Of a stretch of DNA of 18,318 nucleotides, positions 5,977-13,115 are shown piece by piece (position 1 is the stretch's first letter; the number at the start of each line of letters is the position of its first letter). The stretch spans positions 1 to 18,318 of the forward strand of contig DATKKX010000025.1 in NCBI GenBank assembly GCA_035542775.1. Reading direction: 5' to 3'. The position numbers were made by a program, and so were the translations under genes. This stretch comes from DATKKX01 sp035542775. Lineage in GTDB: Bacteria > Planctomycetota > Phycisphaerae > UBA1845 > UTPLA1. The notes under the pieces were generated by a model that did not search any database, had not been told where the DNA came from, and was given only the letters and a program-made list of their open reading frames with translations.

Positions 5977-7191
5977 CTAGGCTTTGACGCCGTAAAGCTT
6001 CTTATACGTCAACTCGCCGGCCAGGACCGGCACTGCGATTCGCACGAATACCGTGTACAGCAACAGACCGAAGGCCCAGATGCCCACGCAAACCATGATT
6101 TCGTTGAGCGTGGGCGCGTACTCGACGATCTCGCCCAGCGGCGTGGGGATGAAGGCGGGCACGATCAGACCCATGCCCTTCTCGATCCAGATGCCGACGA
6201 TGGCGAGGACGCAGGCAGCGTTCAGCGTTCGCAAAGCCCGCGAGGCCGGCAGCAGCAGCAGGACCGTGGCGATGGCGTCGAAAACAATCGCCGTCCAGAT
6301 CCACGGTACCAGGGCTCCGCGGCCGTGCAGGCCGACATAGAGATACCGCGACGAAGCGGTATGGGCCGAGTCGGTGTAGAACTCGGTGAAGACCTCGCAG
6401 CCCAGCAGGAAGATGTTGATGATCATCGCCACCTGCACGATCCGCCGGAGGGTCAGCAAGGCCTCGTCGCCGACATGGTGGCTGGTGAATCGCCGGACTA
6501 TCTGAAGCGTCAGGATTATGAATGCCGGCCCCGCCGCGAAGGCGCTGGCCAGGAAGCGCGGTGCGATGATCGCCGAGTTCCAGAACGGCCGCCCGCCCAG
6601 CCCGACGTAGAGGAACGCCGTCACCGTGTGGATGCTCACCGCCCAGACGATGGCGATGAAGACGAACGGCACATAGAACGCCTTCGACGGCGTCCGCCCG
6701 CAATAAGCCGAGTACAGCAGGTACCCGCAGATGTGCAGGTTCAGCAGCAGATAGCCGTTGAGGGCGATCACGTCCCAGGTCAGCATGGAGATCGGGAAGT
6801 TAAACCGCTGGAAGAGGTGCAGGAAGCGGTCCGGCCGGCCGAGGTCAACTGTCACGAACAGCAGGCACATGATGATGACCGCGACCGCCAGCAACTCGCC
6901 GAAGATCACCACGTCGTGCAGGTGCATGTTGCGATAGACGTACACCGGTATGACCAGCATCGCCGCCGCCGCCGCCAAGCCGACCAAGTACGTAAAGTTC
7001 GCGATGTAGAGCCCCCACGAGACCTGATCGGTCATCCCCGTCGTGACCAGCCCGTACACAAGCTGCCGGCAATATGCGTACAGCCCGCACAGTGCCACGA
7101 CCGTCAGCAGCGTCATCCAGGCGTGATACCGCCAGTCGCCGACGAAGCTCATCCTCGCGCAGTGCCACAGGAAGGTGAAGTATCGCCTCAC
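5977..7191 (-). CDS. NrfD/PsrC-like quinone-interacting integral membrane protein
   Basis: 404 residues, with about ten hydrophobic helices spread over the whole length. Family-typical segments are SWGLYIANFTYLVGL (58-72), DLGRPDRF (116-123), RPFWNSAIIAPRFLASAFAAGPA (about 201-223) and GIWIEKGMGLI (333-343). NrfD-family proteins exchange electrons with membrane quinones for a partner ferredoxin-type subunit. The GTG start at 7191 overlaps the preceding stop as GTGA and has GGGGGAG four bases upstream; longer in-frame readings run back through the FeS gene and are spurious. Its FeS partner is the gene immediately upstream and its likely redox destination is the octahaem protein. It carries no haem motif and binds quinone only. 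Whether it reduces or oxidises quinone cannot be read from sequence. Confidence 0.88.
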   Translation of the reverse strand: MRRYFTFLWHCARMSFVGDWRYHAWMTLLTVVALCGLYAYCRQLVYGLVTTGMTDQVSWGLYIANFTYLVGLAAAAAMLVIPVYVYRNMHLHDVVIFGELLAVAVIIMCLLFVTVDLGRPDRFLHLFQRFNFPISMLTWDVIALNGYLLLNLHICGYLLYSAYCGRTPSKAFYVPFVFIAIVWAVSIHTVTAFLYVGLGGRPFWNSAIIAPRFLASAFAAGPAFIILTLQIVRRFTSHHVGDEALLTLRRIVQVAMIINIFLLGCEVFTEFYTDSAHTASSRYLYVGLHGRGALVPWIWTAIVFDAIATVLLLLPASRALRTLNAACVLAIVGIWIEKGMGLIVPAFIPTPLGEIVEYAPTLNEIMVCVGIWAFGLLLYTVFVRIAVPVLAGELTYKKLYGVKA

Positions 7192-8213
7192 TTTTCTCCC
7201 CCCTGCTCTGCCGGCGCCATGGGCTCGTGGTAGCGGCTGCCGCGCTCGTCGAAGTAGTAGAAAAACCGCGGCAGCGTGCCGACGTCCTCTTTCAGGATGA
7301 AGACCCGCTTCTGCCGCAGGATGTAGGACACGTCGCTCTCGGGGTCGAGCACGTTGCCGAACTTCCGCGAGCCGGTCGGGCAGACCTCCACGCAGGCAGG
7401 CAATTGGCCCCGCCGCGTCCGGTGCAGGCAGAAGGTGCATTTCTCCATCACCCCCTTGGTCCGCGGGCGGTTGGACAGGTAGGACATGTCGGGGTTCACT
7501 TCGTCCGCGGGCAGGGACGGCTCCGCGAAGTTGAACCGCCGGGCCCAGTACGGGCACGCCGCCTCGCAGTATCGGCACCCGATGCACCAGTCGTAGTCGA
7601 TCACGGTGATGCCGTCAGGCTCCTGCCACGTCGCCTCCACCGGGCAGACCTTCACGCAGGGCGGCTTCTTGCACTGGTGGCACTGCACCGGCATGTAGTA
7701 GTTTTCATGCTCCGGCACGACGGGCGGGTAGTAATGGTGATCCGACGTCTCCACGTCAATGCTGCCCTTGTCCATCTTCAGGACGCGGATGTACTGAATC
7801 TGCGGGCTGCGGGACTGGTTGTTCTCCTTGACGCAGGCGTAGACGCATTTGCGGCAGCCGATGCAGCGGCTGATGTTCAGGGCGTAAACGAATTCGACGC
7901 CGTCCAGCGGAGGCGGGTCCTGCACATTCGGGCGCAGGCGATAACGGGCTTCGACGGCGCGGGCGATGCAGTCCAGGGCGGCCTGTCGCTCGGCCGGGGT
8001 CATCTCCTTGTAGTGCTTCTGGAGCAGCTTCTCGATGCTGGGCACGTCGCCGGGAGCAAGCCGACGCAGCGGAGATACTGCCGCAGCCACGGCTGCCGCC
8101 CCTGCCACGACCGCGGCACCCTTGCCCAGGAATCCGCGCCTGGTCAGGCCGGGCGGCGGTTCACCTTGCGGTGTGGATGTCGGGTCGCGTGGGGCCTTCG
8201 CCGAGCCGCTCAT
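7188..8213 (-). CDS. Tat-exported 4x[4Fe-4S] ferredoxin subunit (NrfC/HybA-like)
   Basis: 341 residues. A twin-arginine signal TRRGFLGKG (24-32) followed by an alanine-rich hydrophobic stretch directs folded export or anchoring on the periplasmic side. Four cysteine groups, C117/120/123/127, C178/181/186/190, C210/213/216/220 and C259/262/274/278, would hold four [4Fe-4S] clusters in a wire. The last group has the stretched spacing CxxC-x11-CxxxC normal in this family. Residues 55-100 are a helical insert after the signal. The start ATG overlaps the stop of the tetrahaem gene as ATGA, and the stop overlaps the NrfD-like start as GTGA, implying tight translational coupling. Role: passes electrons between the NrfD-like quinone subunit and the periplasmic cytochromes. 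Confidence 0.9.
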   Translation of the reverse strand: MSGSAKAPRDPTSTPQGEPPPGLTRRGFLGKGAAVVAGAAAVAAAVSPLRRLAPGDVPSIEKLLQKHYKEMTPAERQAALDCIARAVEARYRLRPNVQDPPPLDGVEFVYALNISRCIGCRKCVYACVKENNQSRSPQIQYIRVLKMDKGSIDVETSDHHYYPPVVPEHENYYMPVQCHQCKKPPCVKVCPVEATWQEPDGITVIDYDWCIGCRYCEAACPYWARRFNFAEPSLPADEVNPDMSYLSNRPRTKGVMEKCTFCLHRTRRGQLPACVEVCPTGSRKFGNVLDPESDVSYILRQKRVFILKEDVGTLPRFFYYFDERGSRYHEPMAPAEQGGEK

Positions 8214-8932
8214 GGCCAGCCCTCCTCTGCGGTGTCCTGCATCTCCGGTTCGGGCTTGAGGCCGCCGGCTTTATCCCCTTCGGGCAACGCGTGGCGGTAG
8301 ACCCGTAACGGGTCCGTCACGCCTTGATGCTCGGGGGAAAAACTCTGGTCGCCCATTCGCAACGTCTGGGGCGGCGGCGCCGGCCGCATCGGCGGGAACG
8401 GTGGCTGGTGCGGATCGTGGCACTCCACGCACTTCCGCCGCTGGGCCGGTCCCCTGGTGGCATCCCAGTAGCCGTTGACTCGGCCGTGCGAGCCGTGCAG
8501 CCAATCTCGATAGACCGGTCCGTGGCACTTGGCGCACACTAATTGCGGCTGGTCGTACGGAATCTCCCGCCCCCAGTCGTCAACGAACGTGTCGCGGTTG
8601 GTCAGGTTATGGCAGTTGAAGCATCGCGTGTTGATGCCGTGCTTCAACACCACGTCCGTATGCTGCGTCAGCGTTCGAACCGTCTCGGGAGGAGAGGGGA
8701 AAAGGCTGTGGCATTCGCTGCAACGGTAGGTGAAGCCGGCAATCCGGATCTCCGGCCGCAGGATGGGTCGGCGAACCGGCGAGATGTCTGTCGCCCAGGC
8801 GGGAGGCCGGACCAGTTCGTTGTAGGGCTTCTGATATCGCCAGGGCCCGGCAGCAAGCAGCACAGCCAAGGCGGCAAAAACGGCGGCGATGATCAAGGGA
8901 TTCAGTGTCGGCTTTCCCGGCAATTCCGTCAT
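8210..8932 (-). CDS. Membrane-anchored tetrahaem cytochrome c
   Basis: 240 residues. One hydrophobic segment (about 10-28) without a clear cleavage site suggests an uncleaved N-terminal anchor, with the rest in the periplasm. Four CxxCH sites are at 71-75 (CSECH), 104-108 (CFNCH), 133-137 (CAKCH) and 168-172 (CVECH). A proline-rich stretch follows (175-190), then a haem-free tail. Several extra histidines (H91, H98, H146, H149 region) could be distal ligands. It is not NapC/NrfH-like in visible motifs. Start: ATG 8932 is preferred to the in-frame TTG two codons earlier; neither has a strong ribosome binding site. First gene of the operon, preceded by a possible promoter at 9004-9031. Likely carries electrons between the NrfD/FeS module and the octahaem protein, comparable in position to NrfB. 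Confidence 0.85.
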   Translation of the reverse strand: MTELPGKPTLNPLIIAAVFAALAVLLAAGPWRYQKPYNELVRPPAWATDISPVRRPILRPEIRIAGFTYRCSECHSLFPSPPETVRTLTQHTDVVLKHGINTRCFNCHNLTNRDTFVDDWGREIPYDQPQLVCAKCHGPVYRDWLHGSHGRVNGYWDATRGPAQRRKCVECHDPHQPPFPPMRPAPPPQTLRMGDQSFSPEHQGVTDPLRVYRHALPEGDKAGGLKPEPEMQDTAEEGWP

Positions 8933-9003
8933 CGGCAACCGCTTCGATCTTCCAGGCCCGTTTTAGACGGCTGATGCACCCGATCAGCGCACTGGCGGCG
9001 TCC

Positions 9004-9031
9004 AGCATACCGACCCGGCCGCCCGCTACAA
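9004..9031 (-). promoter_or_regulatory. Possible promoter of the multihaem operon
   Basis: On the minus strand, TTGTAG (9026-9031), a 16-nt spacer and TATGCT (9004-9009) give a moderate sigma70-like promoter. It would leave a leader of about 65 nt before the ATG at 8932. It is the only reasonable candidate in the 167-base gap behind ftsK. I saw no clear FNR or NO-responsive dyad there. Confidence 0.3.
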
Positions 9032-9065
9032 GTGGACAAATCTATGGATTTATTCCGTACCGCCC

Positions 9066-9101
9066 GAACCACCGCGGCATGCTTCGTCCCAACCGTGGTT
9101 C
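9066..9101 (-). other. Stem-loop at the ftsK stop codon
   Basis: Seven-base arms GAACCAC (9066-9072) and GTGGTTC (9095-9101) flank a 22-nt loop. One arm includes the stop codon of ftsK. No T-tract follows in the direction of ftsK transcription, so if this ends transcription it is not a standard intrinsic terminator; ftsK may read into the multihaem operon. Confidence 0.3.
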
Positions 9102-11682
9102 AATTGTCCCGGGCGATGCCGGCCTTGTCGCCTTCCAGGTCGGCGCTACCGTAGACCTCGTCGTCCTCGGCGTCAAGGTCCGCCCGGTACCGGCCGTCGT
9201 CCAGATCGGTGTCACGCTGCTTGCGGATAACGTCCCACTCCTGCTGCGTCAACAGCACCTCGCGAGCCTGGCTCCCCTTGTACTCGCCGACAATCCCGGC
9301 CGCGGCCATCTGGTCCACCAGCCGGCTGGCCCGCGAGTAGCCGACCTCCAGGCGGCGCTGCAGCAGGCTGACGCTGCCCCGCTGGCTCTCCACGATGATC
9401 CCGACCGCTTTGTCGAAGAGCGGATCGCGCTCCCCGCCACCCTCGCTCGCCGCGGGTCGCAGCCGCTGCAATTCATGATGAAACTCCGGCTTCGCCTTGC
9501 CGGCCAGATCCTTCAGCACGGCGCGCAACTCGTCCTCCTCGACATACGTGCCCTGGGCCCGCACCAGCTTGGACTGCCCCGGCGGCAGGAACAGCATGTC
9601 GCCTTCTCCCAGCAACACCTCCGCGCCGTTCTGGTCCAGCACGATTCGCGAATCCATCCGGCTGGCCACCCGGAACGCCATCCGGCACGGCAGATTGCTC
9701 TTGACCAGGCCGGTCACGACGTTGGCCTGCGGCCGCTGCGTGGCCACCACCAGGTGAACGCCTACCGCTCGGCTCTTCTGTGCGAGGCGGCTCAGGTGGT
9801 GCTCGACCTCCTTGCCGCTGGTCATCATCAGATCGGCCAGCTCGTCAATGACGATGATGATGTACGGCAGGTGGGTCGGGATCTGCGCCTTCTCCTGCTC
9901 GGTCGTCGGCTGGAATCGCTCCCAGATCTGTTCCTTGGTCAGCCGGTTGAACGCGGCGACATCCTTCACCGCCGCCTCGGCGAGCAGCTCGTAGCGCTCG
10001 TCCATCTTGGTCGTCGCCCACTCCAGGATCAGCTCGGCCTGCTGCATGTCGGTCACGATCGGGCACATCAGATGGGGGATTTCCTTAAAGACCGACAATT
10101 CCACCATCTTGGGATCGACGAGAATGAGCTTCACATGGTCCGGCCGCTGGGTCATCAGCACCGACATGACCAAGGCATTGATGGCCACGGATTTGCCGCT
10201 ACCCGTCGTACCGGCAACCAGCAGGTGCGGCATCGAGGTAATGTCCACGATGAGCGGATCGCCGCTGGCGTTCTTGCCGACGAACAGCGGCAGGGCCATC
10301 TTCGTCGGCTTGATGCCGCCGAGCATGATCAGCTCTTTCAACCGCACCTTCTCCTTGTCCAGGTTCGGAACCTCGATGCCGATCGTGTTCTTGCCGGGCA
10401 AGGGGGCCACGACGCGCACCGCCGGCGCCTTCAGCGCCCGGGCGATATCGTTCGAGAGCGAAGCGATCTGGCTCACCTTGGTCCCGGCGGAGAGCTCCAG
10501 CTCAAACATCGTGATGACCGGCCCGGTATCGATCTCCACCACTCGGACTTCGATGCGGAACTCCGCCAGGGTGCGTTCCAGTACTGCCGCCTTCTCCCGA
10601 ACAACGCCCTCCTGCGCGGACGAGTAATGAAGCTCCGGATCGCGCAGCAGCGTCAGCGGCGGCAAGACGTAGTCGCCCAGCTCCTTCGGCCAGGCGCTCT
10701 TCTGTGCCTTTCCTTCAACCCGGTCCTTTCCCAGCATGCGAACTATCAATCGCCGCTCGGGCGGACTGGGCGAGCCTGCCTCATCGCCGTGGCCATCTTC
10801 CGCAGTGGCGGGGCCATCTTCCTCCTGGTCACTGACCGCGTCACCGCTCTGGCCGACTTCTGTGGTTTCTTCTGCCTCGACCGCCTCATCCTCACTTCCG
10901 GAACCGCCGCCGGCATCCTTCTCGTCGCCTTCCTCGGCGGTCTTTTCATCCGTCCAATCGGCCTCCCAATCTGCCGACGGGAAACTCAGCCCAGCCAGGT
11001 TGCCCGCACCCATGGTGACGGGCGTCAACACCGGTCTTCGCAGGCCCGCGGAGCGCAGTGTGTCGAGCAGGCGCTCGATCCGGCGCCAGGCCCACACAGT
11101 AGCCGACGGAATACAGAGGATCATGCTGTCGGCCACGAGCAGCAGCCCCACTACGCCGGCAGCGACAACGATCAGAATCGCCCCGACCGTCGAGCAATAG
11201 GCCGTCACGGCGGTCGCGGCCGCGGACCCGAGAACGCCGCCCGGACCCTCCAGCAGTCCCTCAGTTGGTTCCGGATAAAGCAGGGCGGCCGTTGTCGCTG
11301 TCATGGCCGTCATCAGGCAAAGCCCGATGCAGCGAAGTGGAATTTGCCCAATCGATCGCCGGGCCAGCCTGACCCCGGCCCCGGCCGTCAAGCACACTGC
11401 CAGAGGGTAAACGCCCCATCCCAGGTAATACGCGCACTGATACGCGACGAACGAGCCGACCCGCCCGCAGGCATTGTGGACCGGATTGGGCTGCGGCCAC
11501 ACAGCCGCGTTGGGCCAATCAGCGGGATCGAAAGTCAGAAGCGCGACCCATGTGAAGGCGCATATCCCCAATAGCGTGATGAGCCCGCAGCTCCGCACGG
11601 TTTGCATGCGGCGATCGCGGTCCGACAAGTTGTCCGGCTCATCCATGTTGTCGTCCAGGCGATTTCGGACTCGGCCGACCAT
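9100..11682 (-). CDS. ftsK: DNA translocase FtsK/SpoIIIE
   Basis: 860 residues. The N-terminal part has four membrane helices (about 33-50, 76-100, 114-135, 163-190) that anchor it at the division septum. An acidic, glycine-rich linker covers 235-310. The motor follows: alpha/beta domain with Walker A GTTGSGKS (491-498), Walker B IIIVIDE (608-614), and the ATPase core through about 720. The C terminus (752-812) is the winged-helix gamma domain (DPLFDKAVGIIVE ... LLQRRLEVGYSRASRLVDQM) that reads polarity sequences on the chromosome, followed by an acidic tail. It pumps DNA during segregation and helps resolve dimers. Start is uncertain: ATG 11682 has no visible ribosome binding site, and ATG 11646 or 11607 would remove only a charged leader. 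Divergent from the nuclease gene. Confidence 0.93.
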   Translation of the reverse strand: MVGRVRNRLDDNMDEPDNLSDRDRRMQTVRSCGLITLLGICAFTWVALLTFDPADWPNAAVWPQPNPVHNACGRVGSFVAYQCAYYLGWGVYPLAVCLTAGAGVRLARRSIGQIPLRCIGLCLMTAMTATTAALLYPEPTEGLLEGPGGVLGSAAATAVTAYCSTVGAILIVVAAGVVGLLLVADSMILCIPSATVWAWRRIERLLDTLRSAGLRRPVLTPVTMGAGNLAGLSFPSADWEADWTDEKTAEEGDEKDAGGGSGSEDEAVEAEETTEVGQSGDAVSDQEEDGPATAEDGHGDEAGSPSPPERRLIVRMLGKDRVEGKAQKSAWPKELGDYVLPPLTLLRDPELHYSSAQEGVVREKAAVLERTLAEFRIEVRVVEIDTGPVITMFELELSAGTKVSQIASLSNDIARALKAPAVRVVAPLPGKNTIGIEVPNLDKEKVRLKELIMLGGIKPTKMALPLFVGKNASGDPLIVDITSMPHLLVAGTTGSGKSVAINALVMSVLMTQRPDHVKLILVDPKMVELSVFKEIPHLMCPIVTDMQQAELILEWATTKMDERYELLAEAAVKDVAAFNRLTKEQIWERFQPTTEQEKAQIPTHLPYIIIVIDELADLMMTSGKEVEHHLSRLAQKSRAVGVHLVVATQRPQANVVTGLVKSNLPCRMAFRVASRMDSRIVLDQNGAEVLLGEGDMLFLPPGQSKLVRAQGTYVEEDELRAVLKDLAGKAKPEFHHELQRLRPAASEGGGERDPLFDKAVGIIVESQRGSVSLLQRRLEVGYSRASRLVDQMAAAGIVGEYKGSQAREVLLTQQEWDVIRKQRDTDLDDGRYRADLDAEDDEVYGSADLEGDKAGIARDN

Positions 11683-11801
11683 TGGGGCGGTCGAATGCGC
11701 GCGGATCGCCTCCCCTGCCGCGACCCTGGGCGGACTATCGCTCCATCACCCCCTGAATCCTGTCTCTTTTCATATCGGCCACCCACGCGGAAGCTCTGGA
11801 C

Positions 11802-11838
11802 GGGAACACTCGGTCACTACCAGGTGGTCAGTGTTCCC
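11802..11838. repeat. Perfect 9-bp inverted repeat
   Basis: GGGAACACT and AGTGTTCCC are exact reverse complements 19 nt apart, upstream of both divergent genes. No T-tract on either side. It could be an operator for either gene or a structured leader of ftsK. Confidence 0.5.
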
Positions 11839-11946
11839 CTCATCATGCGGTTTCATGTGACAGAGACATGCCACGCCAGGACATGTGCCGGCTCCAACCG
11901 CGGCCTGCGGACTTTCCAACAAACGCACAAACAACGCGTCGAAAAC

Positions 11947-11975
11947 TTGAAAAAGACTTACGATTCCGGTACTCT
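11947..11975 (+). promoter_or_regulatory. Putative promoter of the nuclease gene
   Basis: TTGAAA (five of six -35 bases, 11947-11952), exactly 17 nt, then TACTCT (11970-11975). The implied leader to ATG 12059 is about 76 nt and ends in a strong ribosome binding site. Confidence 0.45.
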
Positions 11976-12058
11976 GGTGACGGTTATCGGGCTCGCCAGG
12001 GAGGGTGTCTTCTAGAGTCTGAGGCGGCCAGGCAAATCTAACGCGAAAAGGAGGGAGG

Positions 12059-12907
12059 ATGTCGTTGCGACGAACCTGCCCATTTTTGGGCCTGCTCGAC
12101 AGCGACACGTTGCGAGTTGAGTGGGAAGGACAGCCACGGCTGGTCCGTTTGATGGACGTCGACCCCGAGCGGGCCACGCCCGGCGGCGCCAAGCCCGCCA
12201 CGGAGTTCGGCCGCCGAACGCTCCGCTGGGGGCAGGATGTCTATTTCAAGGATGTCGCCGAAGTCCTCCTCGAATTCGCCTGCGATCACGTCTCGCTCAG
12301 CAACAGCGGCAAGCTGCTCTGCTACGCCTTCGTTCGCGGTGAGAACTGCAATGTTCGTCTGATTCGCGAGGGATGGAGCCCCTGCTTCCAGAAGTATGGC
12401 GATCCGCGAATCCATCGCCGAGAAATGGAACAAGCCGAATTGTGGGCCCGCATGGAGGGCCGCGGAATCTGGGGCGGACTTGGCGGCCGCGGCGACTATC
12501 TGGCCCTGAAAAACTACTGGCAACTGCGGGCTGGCCAGATCGCCGGCTTCCGCCTGGCCACCGGCATGGGTGAGGACATCCTGAACTGCCGTCTGGACTA
12601 CCCTGAGATCGTTTCGATTGCCCGAGCGAAGCGAGCGGCGCATGTCTTCGTGGAGTTGAGTCGGGCCTTTCACAATCCCGATGGGTCGGTCCTCATCCAG
12701 CTTGGCAACCCGATGCAGCCGTTCTCCGCCCTTTTTCCGGCCGGCGCGAACGGACTGGCCGGTTTTCTGGAGCGAGAATTCCTCGGTTTTGGCAAGCCCA
12801 ATTACATTTATCTGAATGGCGAGGTGACACTGACCGACGGGCACCCCCAAATCACCATCGAGCACCCCGAACAGGTCGGCACATGCCCGCCCGAGACGCT
12901 TCGCTAG
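12059..12907 (+). CDS. Thermonuclease-like (SNase) domain protein with OB-like tail
   Basis: 282 residues; AAGGAGG at 12048-12054 sets the start. Residues 8-140 follow the staphylococcal nuclease fold: DSDTLRV (14-20), then VRLMDVDPE (29-37), a GKLLCYAFV strand (84-92), and the closing E-Q-A-E-x-W-A-R-x-E-G-R-G-I-W (124-138), the family's usual end. The active site is not standard. The loop from R30 to E37 is one residue shorter than the usual R-L-x-G-I-D-A-P-E, and the second catalytic arginine (R87 in the Staphylococcus enzyme) appears as K85. Residues 190-270 look like a beta-rich nucleic-acid-binding (OB) domain. No signal peptide, so probably cytoplasmic. Either an adapted nuclease or a binding protein derived from one. 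Confidence 0.7.
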   Translation: MSLRRTCPFLGLLDSDTLRVEWEGQPRLVRLMDVDPERATPGGAKPATEFGRRTLRWGQDVYFKDVAEVLLEFACDHVSLSNSGKLLCYAFVRGENCNVRLIREGWSPCFQKYGDPRIHRREMEQAELWARMEGRGIWGGLGGRGDYLALKNYWQLRAGQIAGFRLATGMGEDILNCRLDYPEIVSIARAKRAAHVFVELSRAFHNPDGSVLIQLGNPMQPFSALFPAGANGLAGFLEREFLGFGKPNYIYLNGEVTLTDGHPQITIEHPEQVGTCPPETLR

Positions 12908-12915
12908 CCCAGCAC

Positions 12916-12940
12916 TCTGCGGCCCGGGCCGCGGCAGTCC
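12916..12940 (+). terminator. GC-rich palindrome after the nuclease gene
   Basis: GCGGCCCGGGCCGC (12919-12932) is a perfect 14-bp palindrome 11 nt after the stop codon, followed by CAGTCCTTTCC. The pyrimidine-rich trailer is weak, so this is a poor intrinsic terminator at best; it could also be a chance product of high GC. Confidence 0.3.
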
Positions 12941-13115
12941 TTTCCAGCAACCGCGAATAGAGCTAGATTACCGTGCGTGAAAGCGTAGGCCCGGGGCGAC
13001 CACGAGAGCGTTGATTAAGCGGAAGCAAGCTCCCGCGCCGCCGCAATTTCGCCCTATGCCGGCGCGACCGGCTGCTCCTCAGCGCCGACCGATACGCGAA
13101 CCGTAAGGACCCCAT

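Larger units (their letters stand above)
11683..12058. other. Divergent intergenic region (ftsK / nuclease)
   Basis: About 375 bases separate two divergently transcribed genes. They hold a perfect 9-bp inverted repeat GGGAACACT/AGTGTTCCC (11802-11810/11830-11838, 19-nt loop), three scattered ACATG words around 11852-11895, and a promoter for the nuclease gene (11947-11975). No convincing promoter for ftsK was found, and no small gene with a good ribosome binding site. Confidence 0.45.

Noticed and set aside
5887..7233. A 448-codon open frame on the + strand
   Set aside because: Antisense to the NrfD-like gene; the translation is a low-complexity run of D, R, H and Q residues.
8905..11574. 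An 889-codon open frame on the + strand
   Set aside because: It is antisense to ftsK, whose domains and motifs are unmistakable; high GC makes long shadow frames common. Its translation is Arg/His/Gln-rich with no domain.
12908..13115. T-box or other riboswitch before alaS
   Set aside because: No T-box core sequence or terminator/antiterminator pair is visible; only short GC-rich palindromes.
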